From: Pilatotrama ljubarskyi
Lineage: Eukaryota; Basidiomycota; Agaricomycetes; Polyporales; Polyporaceae
Direction of reading: 5' to 3'
Assembly: GCA_022385805.1 (NCBI GenBank)
Contig: MU277702.1
Location: 62,001 to 126,000, forward strand
Length of the DNA stretch: 64,000 nt
Part shown: piece by piece, positions 13,006 to 24,186 of the stretch
Position numbering within the stretch: position 1 is the stretch's first letter
Layout of the letters: each line of letters opens with the position of its first letter
Made by a program: the position numbers and the translations under genes
The notes under the pieces: model-generated
What the model was told of the DNA's origin: nothing
Databases searched by the model: none
What the model saw: only the letters and a program-made list of their open reading frames with translations

Positions 13006-13610
13006 ATGCCTACCTGGTGCACGTGTCACCGCGTGGGGAACGACCATGTAGGTAACTAACGACTTGGTTAACTCTGTAGGATGCTGTGTGTATCGTATTA
13101 CCCCTGGACGTTTCTATTCTCTGTATATCCAGATTCTGCTTGTCGGATGGACGGCTGTCTCGTTAGCACGGGATGAAGTTCTAGGGGTCGCGTTGCGGCA
13201 ACATGCCGTGCTATGTTCGCGATCTCGGTTGCGAGCGCCTAGCACAACATGCACCCAAGTAGGTACTACGTAGCGTCGAGACCAGCAATATTCTATGTGC
13301 AAGCTCGGCGAGGATGTCATGAAGAGCTAGTGATAAGTATATACGTGCAAACGTATGCCAATTCAGGCGTGATAGCAAAAGAAATCGAGTCAAGTAATGA
13401 ACGAGGATGGGAGTGGTAAGATAGAACGTAATGGTAATAGCTTGGACTAAAGATACATGTGCACCGGGAAGACGTCCGTAGCCCGAGGAAATGAGAGCGA
13501 ATCGAGGGACCAGGTCGGCATGAAGTGAAGGTTGGAGGTTGTCGGAACGTCGCGCACACAGGGCCGTGTGGCGCAAGAGCAACCGTGTATGTATTTTCGA
13601 CAGTCAGGAT
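13006..13610. other. Convergent intergenic region (3' ends)
   Basis: Lies between the stop codons of the convergent Fox2-like and Ca2+/H+ exchanger genes. No reading frame resembles a protein family. It is expected to contain both 3' UTRs and polyadenylation sites; no clear stem-loop or repeat stood out. Confidence 0.4.
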
Positions 13611-16473
13611 CTAGCACATGAGCGACCGGCCCAGCTCGGTGATGCCTGTTCACAACGAGAGGAGCGCAGTGAGTATGACGGAACACAGGCGGAGTGAAGG
13701 AGTGGGGGAAGGGGCGAGACTGGACGTACCGGGGTAGAACCAGAACACGACGGCGAGGATGACATACAGACACATGAGGATCATGCCCTCGAGCCAATTG
13801 CTGCGAACGCAATGCGGCGTGTGAGCGGCGCGTTCGCGGAGATGACGAGAGGGAGGAGCCAAAATCTCGCACCTTTTTCCGTCTTGGACGACGTAATTCA
13901 CCACGAGCACTGCGGGCGAGGTGGGTGTGAAGTCAGCGCCGTTCCGTCCAGGCCGCAACCCACGAGCCACGCGTGCGATACAGCGCCGCGGCAAAAAGTA
14001 TTAACGTACCTGAGAAGAAGAGTACCATGGATTCGAACGGGTCAAAGAGCAAGCTGAGGGGCTTGCCCATGATCCATGCGAGCGTGACGATGAAGGGAAT
14101 GACGAACAGCGCGATTTGCTGCAGGCGCAGAATCCAGAATCAGACAGCATGGCGTGCATGACGCACAAGGGGACAAGGAGCAATCAGTGCCAAGCGCGAT
14201 GGTAGGGGTGCCAGGGGGACGACGTACGATGCTGGAGCCGACGGCAACGCCAAGACTGAGCGTGAGCTTGTCTTTCACCGATACCGTCACGGCTGTAACG
14301 TGTTCTATTATCGCGAGCGTGGAAGCGCGACGTCAACCGGTTTCCAGCGGCGAGAGCGCACCAGCGCACGTACCTGCGGCGTTTCCAACAATCGGGAGAA
14401 GGATGACACCAATGAATTCCCTGTTGATGCCTCCGGTCTCGACTATTCCGTTGATAGAATCCACGAGGAACTCCGCCGTGACCGCGACGAGCTACATACC
14501 CGGTCAGCATTTGTCAACCACAAACAGAATAACACCGGAATTCCGGACAGGTTGCATGGACTCCATAGTACGTACCACAGTGACAGTTGCGAGTAGGAGG
14601 AACGTCATGAGCACGCTCATCTGCGGGACCTCCTCTTCCATGGACTCCTCGGCACCCTCGCCTGCCCGGGCGGCACTGGCGGCCTCAATATCGTGTTCGT
14701 GCGAGACGCTCCCAGAGGGCGAGTTCTGGAGCCGCTCGCCGGTGACGCTATTGAGGGGGATCGAGCTGCCGTTGCCTTCATGTTGCGAGGAAGCGTCTAC
14801 GTCGCCGTTGCCGTTCGCAGCGTCCTTCTTCTTCTTCTCGCGCGGGGCGTACCGAGTTGACCTGAAGACGTCCGGATTTTGGTCGTCGTAGAGCGCCTTG
14901 TGTGAGAAGAGCTGGAAGACAAGATACGAGCCATAGACTGGAAGCACACGGATATCATTTGTCAGCGGCACGACACGCGCCGTGAACGGAAGCTACGCAC
15001 TGAAGAGCAGGATTATCGCAGTCTGACGATGCGCGGTTAGCTTTTGGCACTGTACCCGGACAGTGTGATGGAAAGGCATCACGCACTCCATGGCTGACAG
15101 CAAGGATGTCTTTCGCCTCCGCCGGGTCCTCGATTTGAGCGCCTGCGGCGAAATGGAAGGCCGCAGGGATGAGCACCCCGATGACGGCGAGCATTAGTAG
15201 CGAGGTGTTGAGCTGCGTTACACCTGTCCCGGAAGCAGTGGGAGTTAGCGGACGACTCATAGCCTCTGGCGGGCGAAGCACACTAGGGTGAGATGTCGGG
15301 AGTGATACGCACTGATGCCGAAGCCTTGTTCTGAGAACCTCGTACCGCCGGCGAAGAAACACATCCCCAGCACAAGCACTGCGAGGCCGATTAGTCCGGG
15401 CGAGGGCTGTCACGAATGGCGCGTACTTACGAAGGTTACTGAGAATAGAGCCGATCACTGAATGGAAGTCGAGCGTCAGCGATGATCTGAACATGTAGCG
15501 GCGCCAGCAAATCCCCCATTCCAGGACGCAGCACGTCAAGTGCGGTAACACGTACATGATGACTGGACAATTTGCAGTTCGCACTTCACGAGAGCGATGA
15601 TCTGGAAATGGGAGCGCATCAATGATCACTGCTGTCCCTTCAGGTGCCATCAATCACATACCGCTACGATCAGTTCGACACTAGTCAGTAAACGCGTCAG
15701 CTCAGGGACATCCACACTAAGGATACAGCGCGACGTACGCATTGCCCTGTAAAGATGCATTAGTTGAGTGTGCGTGAAGCGCATCGACTTGTAAGTATTT
15801 ACCAGGGTGGCATTCAGGAGACCGGCGAGAGTTTGCCCTACTCGCATTGACAATTCGTCGGTAGCGAAAGCCAGTAGCTGAACGAAAGGTCAGCTCCATT
15901 TCGGATATCCTCTGCAGTGTCCGTACCTTCGCCAGGGGTATAATCGCAAGGAAAGAAACTGTAGTAAAATGAGCAGATGCGGCATGCAAGAGTGAGGGCG
16001 TGTATGCGTACAAACGAAGATGAGGGTATCATTGTCCGGAACTGCAAAATGCAGCGCCCACTAAGAGCACGAGATATGAGGATAAAAGTGCAGTGTGACA
16101 GGGCGTTGCGCCACGTACCGAGACCGGGATGCAGACGAGCAAGACATTGAGCCCTGCGAGGGACACGGTCAGCCCACACGGTGATGAAAGTGCCAGCTCG
16201 TGGAGAGCACTAACATGACATGACTACAATAGCCTTAAGCTGCTGGAGGAGTGGTGGAGGCATCCCGACAGGCTTCTCTGGTATCGTGAGGGTTCGTAGG
16301 AGGGATCGAGGGCCGGAGAGCTGGGAATTTCGGGATGTATGTCGAGAGACTGCGTTGGTATTTGACGTGGATCGTCTCTGGGCACCGCCGTCGCCTGGGA
16401 GGTCGAATGTGGGATGACGTTGCACTGCCGTGGTCTGGGTGGCGGCAGAGTGGATGTCATGTTCGGTGTCCAT
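13611..16473 (-). CDS. VCX1: Vacuolar Ca2+/H+ exchanger (Vcx1/CAX type)
   Basis: Proton-driven calcium antiporter of the CaCA superfamily, expected in the vacuole membrane for Ca2+ sequestration. The ATG is at 16473. Spliced blocks read LNVLLVCIPVS, NDTLIFVFSFLAIIPLAK, LLAFATDELSMRVGQTLAGLLNATL, GNAVELIVA (first alpha-repeat filter), GSILSNLLLVLGMCFFAGG, a long acidic loop (14640-14900), then VTAEFLVDSINGI and GNAAEHVTAVTVSVKDKL (second alpha-repeat) and a hydrophobic C-terminus ending ITELGRSLMC. The first GNAVE motif is built from three exons, the middle one only 8 nt (15739-15746). The second motif is also split by an intron right after GNAA. The overall order matches yeast Vcx1; about eleven helices are expected. 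Confidence 0.92.
15739..15746 (-). other. 8-nt micro-exon in the exchanger gene
   Basis: Read on the minus strand, an acag acceptor precedes ggcaatgc, which is followed directly by the strong donor gtacgt. Joined to the exon ending ...AATGCCACCCTG and the next exon beginning TGTCGAACTG, it restores L-N-A-T-L-G-N-A-V-E-L, the CAX ion-binding motif. Skipping it would shift the frame. Confidence 0.8.
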
Positions 16474-19400
16474 GTTTAAATGGCGAGCTTGAGCGGTAGG
16501 AGACAAGGCCCGAATGCAGCTGTACTTGTGGAAGAGATCCGGTTCGGAAGGACGGGGACGCTGGAGAGGGACCGAGAGGTATTAGGAGCGAGGAGGTAGA
16601 AGTAGAAGGAAGAAGAGGAGGACAGCCTGAACTCGAGTTGCGGGGGCGATGACCATAATTCGAACCCCCCAATTCTGGGTTTATGTTCCTTGGGCGCTCC
16701 AGCTCCCACGCACCAAATCTAGATGCCACCAGCCCCGCAGCGTCACCGGCGCAGGACCCCGGAAGCAAGCCACGCCAAGGCTATCCGGACGTTTTGCGTG
16801 CAACAAATCCGCATGGAGCCGCCATGTTACAATTGCCTCTCATCCAATGTCTAATATGGACCTATCCTGCTACGTATATGCACGTCGTGGATCGAGCACA
16901 TAGTGGATGACGCTGGCCTGACTCTTTCATCCAAGTGTTTTGAAGACAGCACGAGGTCAAGGTCGGAACTCGGCCCCTAGTAGGCCTGCCATTCGTGCCG
17001 TGTGTCCTCTATGTTGTTCTCGCTTTCGGTACATTCAGTTACGGCCGGTAGCTGATGTGTGGTGTACTGTATAGATAGACGACAATCACTACAAGTAGTA
17101 CTGTGACGGACTACCTGCAACAATGCGCTGTCTGTGGTCTTGTCCCCGCCGCCGACGATCATAAAAACAGTCTGTCGCACGGCCGATACCTATAGTCGTC
17201 CTCAATTGGGCAGGCCGAGCCGTGCATCCTCGGGCTCCTGCGGATAGTGAACCCTACCTTGTTCTCCGGGACGGCAACTGCCTTCGCTATGGCTGCATCA
17301 AGGACCCAAGGATGGCAGAAGATCTGACAGTCATGTTTTGTGGACAGTTCGCCTGCCGTTCTATCACTCTGAATCGTCTCGCGGTATCCGGCTCCCTCGC
17401 CACGCGGACATACACTCTGATTCCAAATCATGATATACGCTATTAGCCTTCCTTTCAGGTTTCCATACCTACTGAAGGCGTCCCCTCGCCATGTGCCCTT
17501 GGCACCCCAAACTCGAGGTAGGTACCTCATTTACCGTGCCAAGTTGCAATACTCCGTCGGTATAATCACATTTATGGGCCCGCGTGTGCTGCCTGTGCAG
17601 CACACGTTATTGAGGGCCACCTCCTAGTCTTTCTCCCGCATTATCCTAGGGAGTTACCCACAACGCAAAGCAAGCAGCACAGATTGCTCCGGGATGTCGT
17701 GACGCGCAGCTATGCAGTGCGCCGCAAGAAGGAAGCCGTGCACATGCCTGCAGCGGCATCGGGCACGCGCGCACCGCCCCGTACTCGTGTCCTGCTGCGG
17801 CCGCCCACGAGCGACGCTACGATTATCCGACTGCTAATCGTGGCCTAGCGTAGGACCGTTGTGGTACTGCAGGTATGCGATTATATTTTTTGTGCTCCCC
17901 GGAGGCAGCGCTCTGTGAGAGGATGCCTATCTCGTGTTGCTGAGGTTATCGCCCCTGCAGGCTGATCGACGTACAACCCATGTCGGCAGGCAGCATAGGA
18001 TTAGACCTTCGGCGATGTCCGTGTGTGGCTCTATGCAAGGAGTGCCATTGCGGCGGGGTCGCCACCACTTTGCTTACATTGGATATTGGCTGCACCGTGT
18101 CCTCTCAACGCTTCTGGACTCGTACGAGCTCGGTGGTGACGGTCTGCCCGCATGGCTTCATGGTCGGTACTGAGCCTGCGTAACAATTCTATCATGTATG
18201 ACATATCTCCGCGCTGACCCTTCTCGTGTCTCACAGGAGTTTGGGTTCGACGACTACGAGGAGCTCTTCGCCGGTGCCCCGTCCGGCGATTCCCTCGCAT
18301 CCCGAAGCTCTCGACTATGCTTCATGTTACCCCCAATGCGGTAATCGCTCGACATGAGGCATGAGATGACCATCTCTGCATGACAGGCAATCATCACGGT
18401 AAGTAAGTGATCACGATGATGTGATGTCCGCGGGACGCCCTCTCATCGGGGACATCTCCTGAGGTATGTCCACTTCCATCCGACGGCGAGATTACCCACG
18501 GATTTGGCAGACCGTCAACTAGCATATTTCCCGCAACTCTACCGGCTAAAGTGTCCGTTCTCGTACAGCCCCTTGGCCATCGGCTTTCCGCATCCATTTC
18601 ACCAGGCTTCGCCGCCGCATGCCTGTACTAGGGTTGTGTCGTCGGCCTTCGCGAACTTGCATCGTCCGGCCAGTAAGTGCCGTAGCACAATTGACCATAG
18701 AAGACGCGCGGCTCAGTAATAGGACAGGAACTCTACTAGTCTCAGGGACCTCCACACGGGAATCTGACTCGTGCCCGGGACCGTCAGTGAGGAAAGACTC
18801 CCTCCTTGAACTTGCACATTGGACTGATCTAATTGTTCGCCTTTTTAGGAGGATCCTCGAGGACCAAAGATGACAGATCTTCTCAGTCGTGCCGCACCCA
18901 TGTACGATGTTACCGAGTCATTACAAGGAGAGACGAGTACGTTCGAGGACGCTTGTTGACTCTGACTGCGGCAGGTCGACAGGATATCGAATGTGAAGTC
19001 ATGATTGGGTGACCGACCTCACGCTGAATGTCGTATGATACCACGAAAGGTATGATCGGAGGGATTGCAGCGTGGATCCCCGCACGCAATATTCAGGTCA
19101 TCACATCCTAGTGACCACGACCCGGCACTTCTAGGGCTCAGTGCAGTGCTCCCCTGTCCTGGCAGTCTGGCAGCCGCATATTCTCTCAGTCAGCTACAGC
19201 AGAATGCAAACCCGAACCTCGACATATGTCTGGTCGCATCACAGCAACAATACGACAGAGGACTGACGGAACGCTCGGCGACGTCTCCCTCGGCCGGCCG
19301 ACCTTCGAACAAGGACCCCTGTCCGCCGCGGCCAAAATGACCCAGGCGTCGACTTACAGCCCACCAGTGCATCCGCCGATACAATGCCTCCGCTTCGAGC

Positions 19401-21897
19401 TTTACGTTCGCTGCCGCCGCTTACGGGCGTGGGGCAGGCCGCAGGCCATGTCCAACTTGGCCGTGGCTACCTCGGAAGCACAGCATTGCCCGACGCGCTA
19501 TGTACATCCGCCAATCTCGCTCACCGACTGGCACGTCCTCTCCGCTGTGTGACAGGATGCACAGTACTCAGAGACCGCTTGGGCCCGCTTCCTTGCCGAC
19601 CGGGCCTTTTGTAACACGTAACTATTTCGAGCCTGACGCGGCACAGCATCGCGTGTTCGGCTCGCAGTTCTCACCTCGGTCCAAGCGTGGTCGTCCGCGC
19701 CTCCCGCCAGGTCCGCCGGATTACGAGGTTCGGACCGACGTCCACCGCCCGCCGTTCTCTGACTCAACGCAAGATACGAATCCGCTGCTCAGCTGGCGCG
19801 GACGTCAGTCGGCGCATCGCCTACCCCAGCGGTGCTTCGGACGATGCTCGTATTCGTGCACCCACCGTTATTATAGACGGTCTGCGGCGGCGCTCCGCAG
19901 CGCTCGCAGTACCCCCGACAGGTGCGTGATTATTGCAGCAGGCGGTCTGTCGATGTTCCCCAGAGCGGCTGGGAGGGTCCGCGGCTTCAGCTATTCTCCA
20001 GGCCGGAACGCCCAACGCGCAGGCTCTCACTGCGTAGCGTGGCGCCCTATGCAGTGCATGGGTTCAGGACACTGCACTAGTCCTGAAGTGGTCCAGCACC
20101 TCGAGGAGGACGCTACCTCGAGCCCGAGGTCGGCTAAGCCGTGCTCAGGCTTCGTACAGTAGGCAGCCACCTCCATGCTTCACGGGACTGTCAACCGTTC
20201 AGAAGACAGGGCGGGGATAGGACGAGGCTATGCGAAGCCGTCTGTCGAATTCCCAGGCCCGTCGAGTAGGGAGTGGTTTGTACGCGGCCTGATTGCGGAC
20301 TTTGGGCGGCTCCGCCTGAGAGTACAGCCCGAGGGACTCGACCTCGACTCGGGGAATGTGCATGCGGCTGGTCCGAGGTTAGGATTCAGCACTATCACTC
20401 ACCTCAGACTTCTGCGACTCGCTGGTTTATTCGGGTGTGTCTACCGCATCTGTGCAAGCACCATTCAGTGGTCCACCGCGAGCGATTGCGACTCTCGTCT
20501 GCCGCCTTGAATTGGATGGACTCAGAACCTCAAGGACAGTATAGCTCCCGCATCCCGAAGCCTCGCCTGGACAGCGATAACGCATGCGCTCTGGCCACCA
20601 CAACTTCTAGCCTCGTGGTGGACGCGAATCGACAGAGGCCGTCCAGTCCACCTTCGCGATTCTGTGCTGCACAGCCTGTCAAGCCTGGTCACACCGGTAC
20701 CGCCGGTCGACGTCGTTCTCGTACCTCGACTGAATAGATCCCGACAGGGCAAGCTTGTCATTGGACGAGGGATCATCGAACACCGCGCATGCGCGTACGT
20801 GCCGATGCTTCGTGTGGTTTGCTCCGGGGAGAGGTCACCGGGAGTACTAGTCACTAGTCAGCGCTCAGCTTCGCGGTAGATAAGGGAGGACGCGGTGCGA
20901 GAGATAACGTCGCTGGATGGGCTTGGTATCCATATCGGGTTGCCGATGTGTTGAGCGTGCTGTGTGAGAAGGAACGGTGATGACCGGACAACTTTCACTG
21001 CTACCACGTCGACGTCTTTCCCTGCATTGGCGGTGCAAATTCCTGTACGAGAAAGTTGGCTCGATCTTTGTAGGCATGTCGCGCGGTACTTCTACCGGAC
21101 ACCGCTTGAACTTCCTACACGCCGCATATACTGGAGGTTCAGCCTTTCCACGTTTGGGGCCGCAGAAGAATATCGCTGGGAGCGGCCGCGTATGCTGAAG
21201 TTGTATCGCGATCGCCTCCAGCTGGTGTTCCTGGGTCGACTTGCTTGAAGCAGCGGCTCACAAGGCTTCCAACTAACTAGAAGACGGCACCATGTATTTC
21301 ACCGATGCAAGACGCGCGTGCGTACGCGATGTCTGAAGATCCCTGCTTACTGAATGCCATAAAGTACAGATGCAATGCCCGAGACTGCGGCTTCCTCGGA
21401 CGCGAGGTCCACTACGAGGGGTGTGACTATGCTAACTATCCAAGTTCAGATGATGATGACTACTACAATGTGCAATGTACATGGTATGCAGATGCATAGA
21501 GCAGATGGATGCCCTGCACCGAGCCGCATCGCAGCAAGGTGCAATTTTTTGTTTTGTTTCATGTTTTTGGGAGAAAAGCTAGGCTGAGACGACGAGCGAT
21601 GCGGTGCGGTAGGAATGCGAAGGCGAGAAGACAGCAATGTACAGTACCTGGGGCCCAAGAGCAGCAGCGGAAGCAGCGAACGATAATGCACAGGAAGACA
21701 GAACATGAAGATGATCACTGGTCCCAACTGGTGGCCAAGTGAGACGAAGACGCGATTGCACGGGGCTCGTGCTCTTGCTTCGCTCATCCTTGGTATGCGA
21801 AGGCCACAGCACCGTACAGGCCAGCTTCGCGGCCGAGGAGACCATCGCCGTGCAAGATCTGTCGCACAAGTCCAAGTCAGCACGCTACTCAGAACCC
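16474..21897. other. 5.4-kb gene-free region
   Basis: The longest stretch without a recognisable gene. The part next to 16474 should be the exchanger promoter. Elsewhere only short interleaved open frames occur. One + frame stays largely open from about 19065 to 20510 (a 220-codon segment at 19500-20162), but its Arg/Ser/Pro-rich translation resembles no family I know, lacks hydrophobic cores and has no credible splice sites. No long terminal repeats or terminal inverted repeats were found by eye. A decayed transposable element or a long non-coding RNA locus is possible but unproven. Confidence 0.35.
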
Positions 21898-24186
21898 TTA
21901 TCGATAACGCTTGAAACTCACCTCCATCTTCCGCGCATGCCAGCCAACACCGCTGCTCACATTACCGTTCGCGTCCGCAAGGGCCTCGAGTTCAACACGC
22001 CAAGGGTGGTTGGGCTCGAGGTCCCTCCGGAGTACGCTGCCCTTCCTCTCCTCCGCCCCGCACTGGTCGGTCGACACCTGTGCGACCCATCCGCTCGCAG
22101 CATCGACGTACCACCCCCTACCACCTTTACTCCGTACGATTCGCCACGTGCCCGCGCCCGCCCCGAGACTCGTGAGCAGCGGCGGCGCGAGCTCGATGAC
22201 GCGGAGCCGCGTCGGGGGTTCCTCCACCTTCGGCTTCGACGACAAGCTGAACGAGAACGGCGGCGTGCACAGCGGGCGGATGAGCTGCGTGTGCAGGTTG
22301 ATCGTTGCCTGGCGTGACGACACGGCCGGATCCCCATATCCGAGCTCGGGGGTAGACGTCACGAGCGTGAGGATCTCGATGCTGCTCGCCTTGGTCGTCA
22401 GGAACTCGGCGATCGCGCCGAGCTCGAGGTTCCGGATGTGCGAGAGCCCAAGCGAGCGGAGGCGGGGCTGCGGCGGGCAGACGTCGAGCAGCAGCGAACG
22501 TGTGACAGGCGCGCTCGAGAGGTCGAGGTAGACGAGTTGCCCGTTCTTGAAGCACGGCGCGAGCGTCATAATGTCGCGCAGCTGCTCCTCCGTGAGCGGC
22601 GACGGGAACGTCCAGTCGCCGTAGAGCGAGAGCTCGCGGATGTCCTGTGCGACGGGCGCCTCAACGAGGAAGTTCCGGATGCTCTCGCCGGTGAGCCAGT
22701 TGCAGCGCTCGAGGGCGAGGGACTGGAGTCGGACCGTGGGCGAGGCGCCGAGGGCGGCTAGTCCCTCAGGGGTTATACGGGTGCATGAGAGGTCAAGATG
22801 GGTGAGGTGAGGGAAAGCGAGCACGAGAGGCTCGAGGATGTGTGGCTGGAGGGACTTGACGCCACGCAGGCCAAGTCTGCGCATTCCCGGGAAGGTGAGC
22901 GGCTCCTCTTGGACGAGGTTCCGACGCCGCGGGCGGCGCTCGCGTTCATCCTCGCTGTCACTCAAGTCGGAGTCGGAGTGGCCGAGGAGGAACGTGTTTA
23001 CGAAATGCGAGAGAGCGCTCACGAAAACGCCGCTGACGCAGCCGGTGAGGTCCACAGCTTCAAGGTCCTTGCACTCGCGTCGACGAGCGAGGTCCTCTTG
23101 TTCAGGGTCGTTAGGGTCAGGAATGACGACATCACGACCTCTTGAAGGCCGGCCACGGCCACGCGAGGCGGAGCCGCGGAGGAGCAGCTCCTTCAAGACA
23201 GGGAACGTCAATGCCCCATCCATGTACTCGGTAGCGCCGAAGACGAGAAGGTTTGGGAGTTCCTGCACGGCGTCAATGCCGTCGACATCATGGCCACTGA
23301 CCTCAAGATTTTGGCCACATACCTTCAGTACAGCTGCTAGCCTGTCGCCAGTCACGAACCGATTGTTGACACCCTCCTCGACGGAGCGTCTCATTCCGAT
23401 GGTCCGGAAGTGATTGAAGTCCAGATGGTGCACAAACCGTCCGGGGTGAGGATCATGCGGCGGAGGCACTGTGAGGGGAGCACATGGTTGAGCAAGGTCC
23501 GTGGACCCGCGACAATTCGCGGTGTGGGACTCACCGTATATTCCAGGATGCGCCCGCTCCATGACGTCCTGCACTGCTACGCTGATGGAGCGCATAAGCT
23601 TCCACCTGGCCGGAGACTTGCTCTTTGTCCTCAGACGACGTGGACTGGGGTCTCGGCTGGCAGGGGGAGTAAGCAGCTCCGGTGGTATGGAGATGTCAGG
23701 TCCCGAGAGCCGCTCAAGGACTTTGTCGTGCAGCTCTTCGGCGTCGTCGTTTCCGGACGACTCGCCGAGCATAGTCTTTGCGGCCAAAGCGGCAGTCTCA
23801 GCACTGCGTAGCGTTTGGTCGACCATGAGGGCTGCCTGCTCGTCGCTGACCTCCTCATCGTCTCCACCGGCGACCTCCTCGACGATGGCGAGCCAGCTCC
23901 GAGGGAGGCGAATTTCGATTTTGCGCCAGAGCCAGGGCTTGGCGGCTTCGTACCAGGCCTTGTTTACTTGGCAGAGGTTCGCGAGTGTTCTACGGACGAC
24001 AGATTCGGGCCAGTACGCAGGCGGGAAGGACGAGGGCAGCCCGGTGGGTATACCAGGCTGGTCGGCGCATAGAAGGGGGTCGAGCGAGCTTGTCGAGGGA
24101 GGTAGACCAGCGGCGTAGACATGGGCACAGATGAGTGTGAGCAGTTCCGGAGGAAACTGACCGACGACCGATGATTCCGAGGTCAT
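21898..24186 (-). CDS. F-box / leucine-rich-repeat protein
   Basis: About 740 residues if one intron is removed. The N-terminal FPPELLTLICAHVY ... TLANLCQVNKAWYEAAKPWLWRKI is F-box-like, so the protein probably serves as an SCF ubiquitin-ligase substrate adaptor through Skp1. A central to C-terminal series of LRR-type units follows (FPGMRRLGLRGVKSL, FPHLTHLDLSCTRIT, LQSLALERCNWLT, LVYLDLSSAPVT, LRSLGLSHIRNL). An acidic/Arg-rich insert (about residues 395-420, SDSDLSDSEDERERR) interrupts the repeats. A 66-nt segment at 23469-23534 has gtgagt and cacag borders and tgctcaac as branch site but no stop, so the frame stays open through it. The ATG at 24186 is the first in frame and sits 130 nt downstream of a TATA box. 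Substrate unknown. Confidence 0.8.
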   Translation of the reverse strand: MTSESSVVGQFPPELLTLICAHVYAAGLPPSTSSLDPLLCADQPGIPTGLPSSFPPAYWPESVVRRTLANLCQVNKAWYEAAKPWLWRKIEIRLPRSWLAIVEEVAGGDDEEVSDEQAALMVDQTLRSAETAALAAKTMLGESSGNDDAEELHDKVLERLSGPDISIPPELLTPPASRDPSPRRLRTKSKSPARWKLMRSISVAVQDVMERAHPGIYGESHTANCRGSTDLAQPCAPLTVPPPHDPHPGRFVHHLDFNHFRTIGMRRSVEEGVNNRFVTGDRLAAVLKVCGQNLEVSGHDVDGIDAVQELPNLLVFGATEYMDGALTFPVLKELLLRGSASRGRGRPSRGRDVVIPDPNDPEQEDLARRRECKDLEAVDLTGCVSGVFVSALSHFVNTFLLGHSDSDLSDSEDERERRPRRRNLVQEEPLTFPGMRRLGLRGVKSLQPHILEPLVLAFPHLTHLDLSCTRITPEGLAALGASPTVRLQSLALERCNWLTGESIRNFLVEAPVAQDIRELSLYGDWTFPSPLTEEQLRDIMTLAPCFKNGQLVYLDLSSAPVTRSLLLDVCPPQPRLRSLGLSHIRNLELGAIAEFLTTKASSIEILTLVTSTPELGYGDPAVSSRQATINLHTQLIRPLCTPPFSFSLSSKPKVEEPPTRLRVIELAPPLLTSLGAGAGTWRIVRSKGGRGWYVDAASGWVAQVSTDQCGAEERKGSVLRRDLEPNHPWRVELEALADANGNVSSGVGWHARKMEVSFKRYR

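Noticed and set aside
14154..14891. 245-codon plus-strand frame
   Set aside because: Antisense to the Ca2+/H+ exchanger, whose spliced minus-strand product matches its family over its whole length.
16474..16506. 11-residue longer start for the exchanger
   Set aside because: It would begin at a TTG codon; the ATG at 16473 is the first proper start.
16645..16700. TTCGAA-containing stretch resembling a tRNA B box
   Set aside because: The flanking bases do not form a T-arm or acceptor stem on either strand.
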